DNA from: an uncultured Prevotellaceae bacterium
GTDB lineage: Bacteria > Bacteroidota > Bacteroidia > Bacteroidales > Bacteroidaceae
DNA length: 64,000 bases
Reading direction: 5' to 3'
Assembly: GCA_900315105.1 (NCBI GenBank)
Contig: OMXX01000006.1
Coordinates: forward strand, 66,295-130,294
The position numbers and the translations under genes are program-made. Shown one piece after another: positions 1 through 9,239 of this stretch; position 1 is the first letter of the stretch, and every line of letters starts with the position of its first letter. The notes beneath the pieces were generated by a model that searched no databases, was not told where the DNA came from, and saw nothing but the letters and a program-made list of their open reading frames with translations.

Positions 1-158
1 AACTGTTTTCTGCTGCCATAGCTTATAGAAGAGGCGATAAATGCCATTATCTCTTTATTCGTATCGCCTTTTACTTGGTGCATGAACCATGACGGGTCTC
101 CGTTGAGGAAATCCGCACACTCGTATTTGTTGGCGAGAGAGGAAAGATGACTATTCAT
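1..158 (-). CDS. TIGR02757 family protein, N-terminal part (cut by window edge)
   Basis: The first 158 bases on the minus strand read as one open frame starting MNSHLSSLANKYECADF and continuing through GDPSWFMHQVKGD and AFIASSISYGSRKQ to the window edge. The spacing of the GDPS-FMH and FIA-S-SYGSRKQ blocks matches the N-terminus of the TIGR02757 (DUF2400) family, a widespread Bacteroidetes protein of unknown function. Only about 52 residues are visible, so length and domain integrity cannot be judged. The ATG at 156-158 is chosen because the sequence just upstream is a dispersed repeat rather than coding sequence. It follows uxaB on the same strand but a 177-base gap with hairpins separates them. 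Confidence 0.7.
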   Translation of the reverse strand, partial: MNSHLSSLANKYECADFLNGDPSWFMHQVKGDTNKEIMAFIASSISYGSRKQ

Positions 159-160
159 AA

Positions 161-260
161 AGCCTAACCAAGCCTTCCCCAACGGGTAGTCGGATGTTGA
201 TAACATCGGAGTATGTGACGAGATGTTTTATACATTCTTTCGCTTAAGGAAGGCTTGGTG
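161..260. repeat. Dispersed palindromic repeat, copy 1 (GCCTAACC family)
   Basis: Bounded by an inverted repeat: CCAAGCCTTCC near 168-178 and GGAAGGCTTGG near 248-258. Inside is a stem around GATGTT-gat-AACATC. The same block, with small changes, occurs at 52760-52852, and its outer half recurs at 54305 and 55829. It ends two bases before the start codon of the minus-strand gene at 158. Confidence 0.75.
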
Positions 261-308
261 ATTAATAATTGTGATGTTTGTTAATGGTTTATCTTACTAT
301 ATCGCATC

Positions 309-325
309 CCTCCCTTAGGGAGGGC
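309..325. terminator. GC-rich palindrome downstream of uxaB
   Basis: CCCTCCCTTAGGGAGGG is a perfect palindrome 11 bases past the uxaB stop. It could terminate uxaB transcription, although no T-run follows on the minus strand. It belongs to the GC-rich hairpin repeats also seen at 7257-7398, 33223-33300 and 62380-62420. Confidence 0.4.
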
Positions 326-335
326 CTGGGTGGGC

Positions 336-1820
336 TTATAGAATGCTCTTCACCGTCTCAAGCATTCCTTTGCTCTGTATGTCATTCAGGAAGCCTTCAA
401 CCATATCTGTGAGACCTGGGATTGTGTTGAGGTTGCCGTGCTCGCCCCAGATCCAGTCGGCTGCAAGAACGCCCTCTGCCACCTTGCGGGTATCGCCAGT
501 TGCCCAGAGCTGTGTGAGAAGATCCATAATCTTCTGATCATCGTTTGGCTGGATAGGTGCTCCGTCTGCGCGTGTACCGCCCTTGTAGTAGGTGATGATG
601 GCTGCAAGACCGAGTACGAGTCCCTTTGGCAACTCGCCCTTGCGCTCGAGGTAAACCTTGACTCCTGGGAGATCACGTGCCTGGAACTTAGGGAATGAGT
701 TGAGCATGATGCTTGTAACTTGATGGTCAACGTATGGGTTGTCGAAGCGCTCGAGTACGTCGGCTGCAAACTTCTGAAGCTCGTCCATTGGGAGGTTGAG
801 AGTCTGCATAAGCTCGTCATACTGTACCTTCTTGATATAAGGACCAACGACCTCGTGATGAAGGGCATCGCGAACAATATTGATACCTGAGAGGTAGGCA
901 ACAGGAGAGAGAACGGTGTGAGGACCGTTGAGCAACGTAACCTTACGCTCGTGGTATGGTGCCTCAGACTCGGCAATAAGCACGTTGAGACCTGCCTGAT
1001 CTGCAGGGAATTCCTTACGAAGTTCCTCGCATGTCATGTTCTCAGCCTTCTCGATAACCCAGAGGTGGAATATCTCGGCCTGAACAACGAGGTTGTCTCT
1101 GTAACCAATCTTCTCCTGAATCTGGGCAATCTCATTACGTGGGAAGCCCGGAACGATACGGTCAACGAGGGTGGCGCATACATAGTTGTACTTCTCGAAC
1201 CATTCAGAGAAAGCGGCTGCCTTCTCGCCGAAGTCTTCTTTCCAAAGCTCGATATACTTGCGGATGCAATCCTTGAGGTGATGGCCGTTGAGGAAGATAA
1301 GCTCACAAGGCATGATGACGAGGCCCTTTGAAGGATCACCGTTGAATGCGTTGAAACGATACCAGAGCAGCTGTGTCAGCTTACCCGGATATGAAGATGC
1401 CGGAGCATCTGAAAGCTTGCAGGCAGGATCGAAAGCGATACCAGCCTCAGTAGTGTTGGAGATGACGAAACGAATCTCTGGCTGTTCTGCGAGAGCCTGA
1501 TAAGCCCAATGTTGTGCGTATGGATCGATAGCACGGCTTACAACGTCGATACGGTCGAGTTGGTTAACAGCCTCGCCATTGAGGCGTCCCTGAAGGTTTA
1601 CATGGTAAAGGCAATCCTGACCGTTGAGCCACTGAACCATACCGCGGTCGATTGGCTGAACGATAACAACAGAACCGTTGAAGTTTGTCTTCGCATCCAT
1701 ATTCCATACTATCCAGTCAACGAATGCGCGGAGGAAGTTACCCTCACCAAACTGTATTATTTTTTCTGGCATTACACTCTTAGGTGCAGTGCGTTTACTT
1801 AAAGCTGGTAATTGTGCCAT
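336..1820 (-). CDS. uxaB: Tagaturonate reductase (altronate oxidoreductase)
   Basis: NAD-dependent reductase of the mannitol dehydrogenase family, interconverting tagaturonate and altronate in galacturonate (pectin) breakdown; cytoplasmic. The N-terminal Rossmann half carries IIQFGEGNFLRAF, and the family signature KVTLLNGPHT (Lys, Asn and His of the active site) lies near residue 300. Length from the chosen start, 494 residues, fits the family. MAQLPALSKR at 1820 is preferred over a longer frame whose extra 17 residues have no family counterpart. Other uronate genes are not in the window, so it may be a single gene here. UxaB is favoured over mannonate or mannitol dehydrogenase on overall appearance; substrate is not proven. 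Confidence 0.85.
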   Translation of the reverse strand: MAQLPALSKRTAPKSVMPEKIIQFGEGNFLRAFVDWIVWNMDAKTNFNGSVVIVQPIDRGMVQWLNGQDCLYHVNLQGRLNGEAVNQLDRIDVVSRAIDPYAQHWAYQALAEQPEIRFVISNTTEAGIAFDPACKLSDAPASSYPGKLTQLLWYRFNAFNGDPSKGLVIMPCELIFLNGHHLKDCIRKYIELWKEDFGEKAAAFSEWFEKYNYVCATLVDRIVPGFPRNEIAQIQEKIGYRDNLVVQAEIFHLWVIEKAENMTCEELRKEFPADQAGLNVLIAESEAPYHERKVTLLNGPHTVLSPVAYLSGINIVRDALHHEVVGPYIKKVQYDELMQTLNLPMDELQKFAADVLERFDNPYVDHQVTSIMLNSFPKFQARDLPGVKVYLERKGELPKGLVLGLAAIITYYKGGTRADGAPIQPNDDQKIMDLLTQLWATGDTRKVAEGVLAADWIWGEHGNLNTIPGLTDMVEGFLNDIQSKGMLETVKSIL

Positions 1821-1934
1821 TGTTAGTTTTTGTATTAATAAAAAGTTAACCAGAGTTTTATGTGAGTGCAAAATTAATAAAATTTTACAATATAATCCGT
1901 GTTTTGGAGCAGAAAAATAATAAATTAAAATTTA

Positions 1935-2858
1935 TTAACGTAGGCGCACGTCAACAATAAGCCCTTCGTTTGCGAGTATGGTGTTCTTGAATACCTGCTT
2001 GGCTTCTTGCAAAAGTGGTTCGTCTGTGTTATATCTCTGGCTGTAATGCCCGAGCATGAGTTGGGTGGCGTTTGCATTTTTTGCAGTCATAGCAGCTTCC
2101 TTTGCGGTGGAGTGCAGATATTTTACGGCTTTCTCCTTAAAATCCTCTGTATAAGTGGATTCGTGGTATAGCAAGGTTACGTCCTTTATTTTTTCTGCAA
2201 GTTCTGGGAAGTATCTTGTGTCGGAACAATAGGCGTATGAACGAACTAGGTCTGGATCAGAGGTGAGAAGTTCATTTTTAATCACTTCACCTTCGGGGGA
2301 AGTCCAGTCCAATCCTGCCTTTATGTTGTTGATCTGCGAGATAGGGATATTATAGAAATCAATCATATCACGACGGATATGTCGTGAGCCGGCCTTTTCT
2401 CTAAAGAGGAAACCGCAGCAATGCACTCTATGACAAAGAGGTATGCTTTCCACGGTGAGAGAGCGGTCTTCATAGATTACCTGCTGTTTGTTCGTGTCAA
2501 CGGCATGGAAGACGACCTCGAAGTCGAGTCCGCCACAGAAGGTCTTTATTTCAAGGTTCAGAAGTTCCTCATACTCGCCCGGGGCATAGATGTGGAGTGG
2601 GGCGGTGCGACCATTCAGACCGAAAGTGCTTATCATTCCTATCAGACCAAGCACGTGATCGCCGTGAAGATGCGAGATGAACACGGCGTATATCTTAGTA
2701 AAGTTGAGGCGTGACTTCCTTATCTGCTGTTGAGTGCCCTCGCCACAGTCAACCATGAAGAGCTTACCCCTTATCTCAACAATCTGAGAAGAGGGGGCAT
2801 GTCTGGCTGTCGGTAAGGCAGAGCCGCATCCTAAGATATGAATTTTGAATGGTTGCAT
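1935..2858 (-). CDS. rnz: Ribonuclease Z
   Basis: Metallo-beta-lactamase-fold endonuclease that trims the 3' trailer of precursor tRNAs. The zinc motif SHLHGDH is near residue 65, preceded by the typical N-terminal ILGCGSALPT and VDCGEGTQQQ blocks. Later metal ligands appear in CSDTRY, YHESTY and LMLGHYSQRY, the last being the usual RNase Z C-terminal HYSxRY. About 307 residues, standard for bacterial RNase Z. The start MQPFKIHILG is preferred to an ATG three codons upstream because family members begin with this strand. A stretch of TTTACTATTTA-type repeats separates it from the lipoprotein gene upstream. Confidence 0.93.
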   Translation of the reverse strand: MQPFKIHILGCGSALPTARHAPSSQIVEIRGKLFMVDCGEGTQQQIRKSRLNFTKIYAVFISHLHGDHVLGLIGMISTFGLNGRTAPLHIYAPGEYEELLNLEIKTFCGGLDFEVVFHAVDTNKQQVIYEDRSLTVESIPLCHRVHCCGFLFREKAGSRHIRRDMIDFYNIPISQINNIKAGLDWTSPEGEVIKNELLTSDPDLVRSYAYCSDTRYFPELAEKIKDVTLLYHESTYTEDFKEKAVKYLHSTAKEAAMTAKNANATQLMLGHYSQRYNTDEPLLQEAKQVFKNTILANEGLIVDVRLR

Positions 2859-2867
2859 CAATATCAA

Positions 2868-3031
2868 TTTATTTACTATTTGACTATTTACGATTTACTA
2901 TTTATTTACAATTCTTTGATATTTACTATTTATTACTCGGTTATGGACTGGCGGAAATAGTACATAAACCCAATAGTACATAAATTGTAAATAGTAAATG
3001 GCTAAATAGTAAATGTTATGGGGGTGGGTCT
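2868..3031. repeat. AT-rich simple repeat array (TTTACTATTTA-like)
   Basis: The gap between two minus-strand genes is filled with variants of TTTACTATTTA in the first half and TAAATAGTAAAT in the second, so the halves can pair. A related run occurs before alaS (34741-34770). No gene is seen in it. Confidence 0.55.
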
Positions 3032-3583
3032 TTATTTACTTCTTTTATAAACAAATATTCCCTTTGAGTTCTCAAGTTCGAGGCTATCGGCACCGAGAGA
3101 CAGGACATCGAAGGTGTCGGTATTGAGAATGAGTTTGGCGTTGCAGATTGTCCAAGCGGTGTAAGGCTTGCTCTCTGCCTGTATGCTACTCTCAATACTG
3201 CCGTCCTCGTTGATGGTGAAGTTCTTGTCGAGGGAAGTCCAGCGGCCGAGCAAGGTCGTGAGGTTGATGACCTTATGGGCAATGTTCTCGTCTGCGGTCT
3301 TGCAGTAGGTAACAGCCATTCTGTCGCCGCTCATCATACCGCCCTGAACGTCACTACCATTCTCCTCGTCTATAGTGAATGTGAGGGTCTTGCCATCATC
3401 GGTTACGAGTTCGAGAGTGTTCATCATCGTGCCCTCTCCGCACTTGCCATAGATTGTGGAGTCTGCGCTTCCGACATTGAGTGTATCTCTTTGTGCGTCA
3501 GCGTTATCGGTCTTGCCACCGTTACAGCTTGCGAGTAATGCTATACAGCCGAAAACGACTGTGAGTATTATTGATTTCTTCAT
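3032..3583 (-). CDS. Lipoprotein with lipocalin-like domain
   Basis: The product starts MKKSIILTVVFGCIALLASC, a lipoprotein signal peptide with lipobox LLASC; the mature Cys would be residue 20. After a short Asn/Asp-rich linker come two beta-rich repeats, the second (GRWTSLDKNFTINEDGSI...) resembling the lipocalin-like domain of Bacteroidetes lipoproteins. About 183 residues. An upstream ATG at 3584-3586 or a much longer frame into mazG is possible, but the signal peptide fixes the start near 3583. It follows mazG by only 7 bases, so the two are probably one transcript. The specific function is not recognised. Confidence 0.7.
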   Translation of the reverse strand: MKKSIILTVVFGCIALLASCNGGKTDNADAQRDTLNVGSADSTIYGKCGEGTMMNTLELVTDDGKTLTFTIDEENGSDVQGGMMSGDRMAVTYCKTADENIAHKVINLTTLLGRWTSLDKNFTINEDGSIESSIQAESKPYTAWTICNAKLILNTDTFDVLSLGADSLELENSKGIFVYKRSK

Positions 3584-3590
3584 CATTTCT

Positions 3591-4382
3591 TCACTTTTTA
3601 TTTTCGTTTGCTTTCGCTTCATTCCAGAGGGCATCCATCTCCTCAAGAGTCATCTCGGTCATAGGTTTGCCGAGTTCCTTTGATTTCTGCTCAATATAGT
3701 TGAAACGACGGGTGAATTTCTGATTCGTCTTTTCAAGAGCCGTATCAGGATTGAGGTGATACAGCCTTGCAGCATTAACTAATGAGAAAAGGAAATCGCC
3801 TAACTCTTCAAGAGAACGTTCCTTGTCTTCCTTGCGAAGCTCGGTTTCAAGCTCGTTTAATTCTTCATGAACCTTTGCCCATACGTCTTCCTTCTTTTCC
3901 CAGTCGAAGCCCACGTTGGTGGCCTTGTCCTGAATGCGATAGGCTTTAATAAGGCTTGGCAGAGAACTTGGAACGCCGGAAAGAACGCTCTTGTTACCGT
4001 CTTTCTCTTTCTGCTTGATCTGTTCCCAAACAGCACTCACGTCATCACTCGTCTCAGCCTTAACTTCGCCATAGATGTGAGGGTGACGGAATATGAGTTT
4101 GTCCGCTTCCTTGTTGCAGACGTCGGCAATATCGAACTCGCCTTTCTCTCGGCCTATGATAGAATAGAAGATGACATGCTCAAGCACGTCACCGAGTTCT
4201 TTCTGAATCTCCTTAGGCTCGTTCTGCATGATGGCATCGCAAAGCTCGTATGCCTCTTCGATGGTGTGAGGGCGCAGGCTTTCGTTTGTCTGCTTACGAT
4301 CCCAAGGGCATTTTTCACGCAGATTGTCGAGAACATCGATTAATCTGCCAAATGCCTCAAGTTTTTCTTCTCTTGTATGCAA
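3591..4382 (-). CDS. mazG: Nucleoside triphosphate pyrophosphohydrolase MazG
   Basis: All-alpha NTP pyrophosphatase hydrolysing (d)NTPs to NMP and pyrophosphate, a house-cleaning enzyme. Two MazG domains are visible: the first with CPWDRKQTNESL, EEAYELCDAI and ELGDVLEHVIFY (the EExxE/ExxD Mg-binding set), the second with KVHEELNELE and EELGDFLFSLVNAARL. Its 263 residues match the tandem-domain form. It is divergent from valS with both promoters in the same 170-base gap, and lies 7 bases upstream of a lipoprotein gene. Confidence 0.94.
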   Translation of the reverse strand: MHTREEKLEAFGRLIDVLDNLREKCPWDRKQTNESLRPHTIEEAYELCDAIMQNEPKEIQKELGDVLEHVIFYSIIGREKGEFDIADVCNKEADKLIFRHPHIYGEVKAETSDDVSAVWEQIKQKEKDGNKSVLSGVPSSLPSLIKAYRIQDKATNVGFDWEKKEDVWAKVHEELNELETELRKEDKERSLEELGDFLFSLVNAARLYHLNPDTALEKTNQKFTRRFNYIEQKSKELGKPMTEMTLEEMDALWNEAKANENKK

Positions 4383-4412
4383 TTTTTGTTTATAGTTTTA
4401 AGATTTTCATTG

Positions 4413-4470
4413 CAAAAGTAGAAAAATAATGTGAGATACCCAAATTTTTGAGAAAAAATGTGTATCTTTG
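4413..4470. promoter_or_regulatory. Divergent promoters for mazG and valS
   Basis: On the minus strand TACTTTTG (4413-4420) is preceded after 19 bases by TTGG, a good Bacteroidetes -7/-33 pair driving mazG. On the plus strand TATCTTTG (4463-4470) is a clear -7 box for valS about 80 bases upstream of its ATG, with no convincing -33 element. The two promoters overlap. Confidence 0.65.
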
Positions 4471-4551
4471 CACCTCGATTATAAGGAACGCGCCCGTACG
4501 GATGCTTCCTTTAATGAAATTGATAAACAAAATAAACAATATTCAAGATAA

Positions 4552-7254
4552 ATGGAATTAGCAAGTAAGTATGCCCCAAATGAAGTGGAGGCTCGATGGT
4601 ACCAGTATTGGCTGGACAACAAACTATTCAGTAGCAAACCGGATGGTCGTGAACCTTATACGATCGTAATCCCACCACCAAACGTGACTGGTGTGCTTCA
4701 CATGGGACACATGCTCAACAATACTATTCAGGATATCCTTATCCGTAAGGCGCGTCTTGACGGCAAGAATGCGTGCTGGGTTCCAGGAACTGACCATGCT
4801 TCTATTGCTACAGAGGCAAAGGTTGTAAACAAACTCGCTCAGCAGGGTATCAAGAAACGTGATCTTACCCGCGAGGAATTTCTAAAGCATGCTTGGGCAT
4901 GGACTGAAGAGCACGGAGGCATCATCCTTAAGCAGCTTCGCAAGCTTGGTGCTTCTTGCGACTGGGATCGTACAGCATTTACAATGGACGAGCTTCGTTC
5001 TGAGTCTGTGCTCAAGGTGTTCGTTGACCTCTACGAGAAGGGCTATATCTATCGTGGCCTCCGTATGGTGAACTGGGATCCAAAGGCTCAGACCGTACTT
5101 TCAACCGAGGAGGTTGTCTATCGTGAGGAGAAGTCAAAGCTCTATCACCTCAAGTACTATGTAGCTGATGCTGCAGAGAACCCTGTTGTTCTCACAGGTG
5201 AGGAAGGTGAGGTTTTCCATAAGGATGAGAAGGGCTACTATGCAGTTGTAGCTACCACACGTCCTGAGACCATCATGGGTGATACCGCTATGTGTATCAA
5301 CCCTAAGGACCCAAAGAATCATTGGTTGCGTGGTCATAAGGTTATCGTTCCATTGGTAAATCGTGTTATCCCTGTTATCGAGGACAGATACGTTGATATC
5401 GAGTTCGGTACTGGTTGTCTGAAGGTGACTCCTGCACATGACGTGAACGACTATAATCTCGGTAAGACACATAATCTCGAGATTATCGATATCTTCAACC
5501 CAGACGGAACTATCTCTGAGGCTGCTGGTATGTATGTTGGTCAGGATCGTATGGATGTCCGCAAGCAGATTGCCATCGACCTTGAGGCTGCTGGTCTCAT
5601 GGATCATATTGAGGACTATGACAACAAGGTTGGCTATTCAGAGCGTAATCAGGACACAGCCGTTGAGCCTCGTCTCTGCAAGCAATGGTTCCTTGCTATG
5701 AAGCACATGGCAGATATCGCCCTTCCACCAGTACTCTCTGGTGAGCTGAAGTTCTATCCAAGCAAGTATGTAACAACTTATAAGAACTGGCTTGAGAATA
5801 TTCAGGACTGGTGTATCTCTCGTCAGCTTTGGTGGGGACATCGTATTCCTGCATACTTCCTTCCTGAGACAGCCGATGGTGAGGAGCGCTTCGTAGTAGC
5901 TCTCACAGAGGAAGAGGCTCTGAAGAAGGCACAGGCTATTGATCCTTCAGTAACAGCAGCCGATCTCAAACGTGATGAGGACGCTCTTGATACATGGTTC
6001 TCTTCTTGGCTGTGGCCTATCTCCCTCTTTGATGGTATCAACAACCCTGGCAATGAGGAAATCAACTACTACTACCCAACATCCGACCTCGTAACTGGTC
6101 CGGATATCATCTTCTTCTGGGTAGCACGTATGATTATGGCTGGTTGTGAGTATCAGAAGCAGATACCTTTCAAGAATGTGTATTTCACGGGTATCGTTCG
6201 TGACAAGCTCGGCCGTAAGATGAGTAAGTCTCTCGGTAACTCTCCTGATCCATTGGATCTTATTGAGAGATATGGTGCTGACGGCGTGCGTATGGGTATG
6301 ATGCTCTCTGCTCCTGCAGGTAATGATATTCTCTTCGACGAGTCACTCTGCCAGCAGGGTATGGGCTTCTGTAACAAGATATGGAACGCTTTCCGTCTTG
6401 TTCAGGGTTGGGAAACAGCCGATATCGAGCAGCCTGAGGCAAGTAAGATTGCTATCAAGTGGTTTGAGGCTAAGATGAAGACCGCATACGCAGAAATCAA
6501 CGACCTCTATTCTAAGTATCGTCTCAACGAGGCTCTGATGACAGCCTTCAAGCTCTTCACCGATGAGTTCTCTGGCTGGTATCTTGAGATGATCAAGCCT
6601 GGCTATCAGAAGCCAATCGATAAGCAGACATACGAGGCAACTCTCTGCTTCTTTGACTATCTGATGCGTATCATCCACCCATTCATGCCATTCATCACAG
6701 AAGAGATCTGGCAACATATCTATGACCGTAAGCCGGGCGAGAGCATCATGGTAAGTACGGTTAAGTTTGATGCTGTTACTGCTGAGGATGAGGCTATCAT
6801 CGCAGGAATTGAGATAGTAAAGAATATCGTTGCAGGTGTTCGTACTGTTCGCAATCAGAAGAATATCGCTCCTAAGGAGGTCCTTTCTCTGAAGGCTGTA
6901 GGCAATAATGACTATGCCCAATATGATAGCGTTGTAATCAAGATGGCAAACCTTGACGGTATTGAGGTTGTAGCAGATAAGAGTTCTGATGCGAGTGCAT
7001 TCATGGTAGGTACTTCTGAGTATGCCGTTCCACTTGGCAACCTTATCGACGTTGCTGCTGAGATTGAGAAGCAGGAGGCACAGCTCAAGCACCTTGAGGG
7101 CTTCCTCGTTGGTGTTCGCAAGAAGCTCAGCAATGAGCGCTTCGTTCAGAATGCCAAACCTGAGGTTGTTGCCCTTGAGCGTAAGAAGGAACAGGACTCT
7201 CTCGAGAAGATCGCAGCTCTCAAGGCATCTCTTGAGGAGTTGAGGAAGAAATAA
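4552..7254 (+). CDS. valS: Valyl-tRNA synthetase
   Basis: Class I aminoacyl-tRNA synthetase charging tRNA-Val. The HIGH-type motif is [17 protein letters not shown] near residue 45; the KMSKS loop is [14 protein letters not shown] near residue 550. The editing (CP1) domain includes [12 protein letters not shown] and the catalytic half [10 protein letters not shown]. The C-terminal coiled-coil arm (residues about 830-900, rich in Glu/Lys/Leu, [14 protein letters not shown]) is present, so the protein is complete at 900 residues. A promoter -7 box lies about 80 bases upstream. It is followed by GC-rich hairpin repeats that may end its transcript. Confidence 0.97.
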   Translation: MELASKYAPNEVEARWYQYWLDNKLFSSKPDGREPYTIVIPPPNVTGVLHMGHMLNNTIQDILIRKARLDGKNACWVPGTDHASIATEAKVVNKLAQQGIKKRDLTREEFLKHAWAWTEEHGGIILKQLRKLGASCDWDRTAFTMDELRSESVLKVFVDLYEKGYIYRGLRMVNWDPKAQTVLSTEEVVYREEKSKLYHLKYYVADAAENPVVLTGEEGEVFHKDEKGYYAVVATTRPETIMGDTAMCINPKDPKNHWLRGHKVIVPLVNRVIPVIEDRYVDIEFGTGCLKVTPAHDVNDYNLGKTHNLEIIDIFNPDGTISEAAGMYVGQDRMDVRKQIAIDLEAAGLMDHIEDYDNKVGYSERNQDTAVEPRLCKQWFLAMKHMADIALPPVLSGELKFYPSKYVTTYKNWLENIQDWCISRQLWWGHRIPAYFLPETADGEERFVVALTEEEALKKAQAIDPSVTAADLKRDEDALDTWFSSWLWPISLFDGINNPGNEEINYYYPTSDLVTGPDIIFFWVARMIMAGCEYQKQIPFKNVYFTGIVRDKLGRKMSKSLGNSPDPLDLIERYGADGVRMGMMLSAPAGNDILFDESLCQQGMGFCNKIWNAFRLVQGWETADIEQPEASKIAIKWFEAKMKTAYAEINDLYSKYRLNEALMTAFKLFTDEFSGWYLEMIKPGYQKPIDKQTYEATLCFFDYLMRIIHPFMPFITEEIWQHIYDRKPGESIMVSTVKFDAVTAEDEAIIAGIEIVKNIVAGVRTVRNQKNIAPKEVLSLKAVGNNDYAQYDSVVIKMANLDGIEVVADKSSDASAFMVGTSEYAVPLGNLIDVAAEIEKQEAQLKHLEGFLVGVRKKLSNERFVQNAKPEVVALERKKEQDSLEKIAALKASLEELRKK

Positions 7255-7256
7255 AG

Positions 7257-7398
7257 ACCCCTATCCCCAGCCCTTTCCCCGTGAAGGGGCAAGGGGGATG
7301 AGGTTAGTATTAACAATAACAAACCCCTTGAACGAACAAAGGTGACTTTTCCCTCGCCCCTTGGGGAGAGGGTGCCCATAGGGCGGGTGAGGGGCTGT
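7257..7398. repeat. GC-rich palindromic repeats between valS and a membrane protein gene
   Basis: Two hairpin-forming blocks, one around CCCCTATCCCCAGCCC...GGGGCAAGGGG and one around CCCTCGCCCCTTGGGGAGAGGG followed by GGTGAGGGGC. The second reads PLGERVPIGRVRG in the frame of the next gene, the same peptide style as the coding insert at 62380-62420. Here it lies upstream of the likely start and is treated as non-coding. Confidence 0.6.
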
Positions 7399-7416
7399 AG
7401 TTTTTCTATATCATCT

Positions 7417-8040
7417 ATGGAATCAATATATCAGTCTCGTGGTTTTATAGCATGCCTGAAAGCAGGTTTCACGTTAGTCTTGGCTAATCCGAAGAAAGTA
7501 TTGAAGGCAATGTGGATATTGATTTTAATAATAGCAATATCCGATGTACTTTTGTATGCTTTCGCTCAGAAAACATCAGTGGACATCTTACAGCTGAAAC
7601 TAGAGCCAGGCACATGGCTGGCTATGTTCGGAATGTATGGAACTATGTTTCTCCAGATATTTCTGGCAATATTTGGCTTGTTCTATTTTGGAAGATATAT
7701 GATAAAACATGAGGAAAAGAAATATAAGGTGAAGATCGGTAGGTTGATTCTGCATAATTTCTTCCCTTTCCTTGGAATCTTCCTTATGTCGTCGTTTCTT
7801 GCCGTCCTGCTAACTTTGATTCCGGATATAACATTCATTGTTTGCAAATGGGCTTATGGCAATTGCGTCCTGTCACAGATGTTATATGGTGATGTTACTT
7901 CTATCCCGACTTCTGGATATGTATTAATGATGGTTATAGGTGCTATCGGTGTTGCTGTTAGTGAATATATAGGTCTTGTGGTTCCTGCAAGTCTGATATA
8001 TAAATATGGCTCGGTAGTTTATAACGAAAACGAAAAATAA
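7417..8040 (+). CDS. Hypothetical multi-pass membrane protein
   Basis: About 207 residues from MESIYQSRGF. Four or five hydrophobic segments are visible: near residues 30-50 (AMWILILIIAISDVLLYAF), 65-85, 105-130 (FFPFLGIFLMSSFLAVLLTL) and 165-190 (YVLMMVIGAIGVAVSEY). No enzymatic motif or family is recognised. A longer frame exists upstream, but those 25 codons lie in a GC-rich repeat, so ATG 7417 is chosen. The stop is 3 bases before hisB, suggesting co-transcription, without implying a role in histidine synthesis. Confidence 0.7.
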   Translation: MESIYQSRGFIACLKAGFTLVLANPKKVLKAMWILILIIAISDVLLYAFAQKTSVDILQLKLEPGTWLAMFGMYGTMFLQIFLAIFGLFYFGRYMIKHEEKKYKVKIGRLILHNFFPFLGIFLMSSFLAVLLTLIPDITFIVCKWAYGNCVLSQMLYGDVTSIPTSGYVLMMVIGAIGVAVSEYIGLVVPASLIYKYGSVVYNENEK

Positions 8041-8043
8041 AAG

Positions 8044-9120
8044 ATGAAGCGCTTACTTTTCATAGATCGTGACGGCACGATCATAAAGGAACCTGCCGAT
8101 GAGCAGATAGACTCTTTCGAGAAACTGGAGTTTGTTGAGGGAGCTATAACCAACCTCTCGTTCATCCGTAAGAAACTGGATTTCGAGTTTGTTATGGTTA
8201 GTAATCAGGACGGACTTGGCACAGCCTCTTTCCCTGAGGATACCTTCTGGCCTGTTCATAACTTTATCCTCAAGACACTTCACGGCGAGGGCATAGACTT
8301 CGATGATATGCTTATCGACCGCCATTTCCCAGAGGACAACCATCCTGACCGCAAGCCGGGAACAGGTATGCTCAAGAAATATATAGAGAACAAGGAGGAG
8401 TACGACCTTGCAAACTCATACGTAATAGGCGATCGTGAGAGTGATGCCCAGTTGGCTAAGAACCTCGGTTGTAAGTTCCTCAAGATTACTGCCGGCGATT
8501 CCTCTTCTTGGGAGGCTGCTGCGGAGATATTGTTTGCAGGAGAACGTACTGCTGAGATTACCCGTACCACTCACGAGACGGATATTACCGTGCGCGTGAA
8601 TCTTGAGGGTACTGGTAAGTGTGATATCCAGACAGGTCTCGGTTTCTTCGACCACATGCTTGAGCAGATAGGCAAGCATGGCATGATAGACCTGTATGTG
8701 CGTTGTAATGGTGATTTGCACGTTGATGAGCATCATAGCATAGAGGACACAGGTATCGTACTTGGTGAGTGCCTGCTGAAGGCTCTTGGCGATAAGCGTG
8801 GCATAGAGCGTTACGGTTATACCCTTCCTATGGATGACTGTCTCTGTCAGGTGGCACTCGATTTCGGAGGTCGCCCTTGGCTGATATGGGATGCTGAGTT
8901 CCACAGGGAGAAGATTGGCGAGATGCCTACTGAGATGTTCTTCCATTTCTTCAAGAGCGTGAGCGATGCTGCTAAGATGAACCTTAACATCAAGGCTGAG
9001 GGTGACAACGAGCACCACAAGATTGAGGGTATCTTCAAGGCATTCGCCCGTAGCATCAAGATGGCTGTAAAGCGTGACATCTACCACTATCAGCTCCCAA
9101 GTTCAAAGGGAATGCTTTAG
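8044..9120 (+). CDS. hisB: Bifunctional histidinol-phosphatase / imidazoleglycerol-phosphate dehydratase
   Basis: Carries out two steps of histidine synthesis. The N-terminal domain (about 1-160) is a HAD phosphatase with the nucleophile motif FIDRDGTI and a later [10 protein letters not shown] block. The C-terminal domain (about 165-358) is IGP dehydratase, with the paired metal-binding motifs DEHHSIEDT and [12 protein letters not shown]. At 358 residues it is the full bifunctional form known from enterobacteria and Bacteroidetes. Other his genes are not in the window; it sits 3 bases after a membrane protein gene. Confidence 0.95.
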   Translation: MKRLLFIDRDGTIIKEPADEQIDSFEKLEFVEGAITNLSFIRKKLDFEFVMVSNQDGLGTASFPEDTFWPVHNFILKTLHGEGIDFDDMLIDRHFPEDNHPDRKPGTGMLKKYIENKEEYDLANSYVIGDRESDAQLAKNLGCKFLKITAGDSSSWEAAAEILFAGERTAEITRTTHETDITVRVNLEGTGKCDIQTGLGFFDHMLEQIGKHGMIDLYVRCNGDLHVDEHHSIEDTGIVLGECLLKALGDKRGIERYGYTLPMDDCLCQVALDFGGRPWLIWDAEFHREKIGEMPTEMFFHFFKSVSDAAKMNLNIKAEGDNEHHKIEGIFKAFARSIKMAVKRDIYHYQLPSSKGML

Positions 9121-9169
9121 GATAGATTAAGGTGTAAAGAGTAAAGTATAAAGTAGATAGTATAAAGTA

Positions 9170-9208
9170 AAAGAGTGTGAAGTTCATTTTGAATTTCGCA
9201 CTCTTTTT
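9170..9208 (+). terminator. Terminator after hisB
   Basis: AAAGAGTG...TTCGCACTCTTTTT: an 8-base stem with extra pairs inward, then a T-run. The 50 bases before it are a simple repeat of the GTGTAAAGAGTAAAG type. Confidence 0.7.
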
Positions 9209-9239
9209 CTTTGTTTTTTTCTGAAAATATACGTTTGTA

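Noticed and set aside
7342..7416. N-terminal extension of the membrane protein upstream of hisB
   Set aside because: Those codons lie entirely in a GC-rich palindromic repeat and have no membrane-protein character; ATG 7417 opens directly into a plausible protein.
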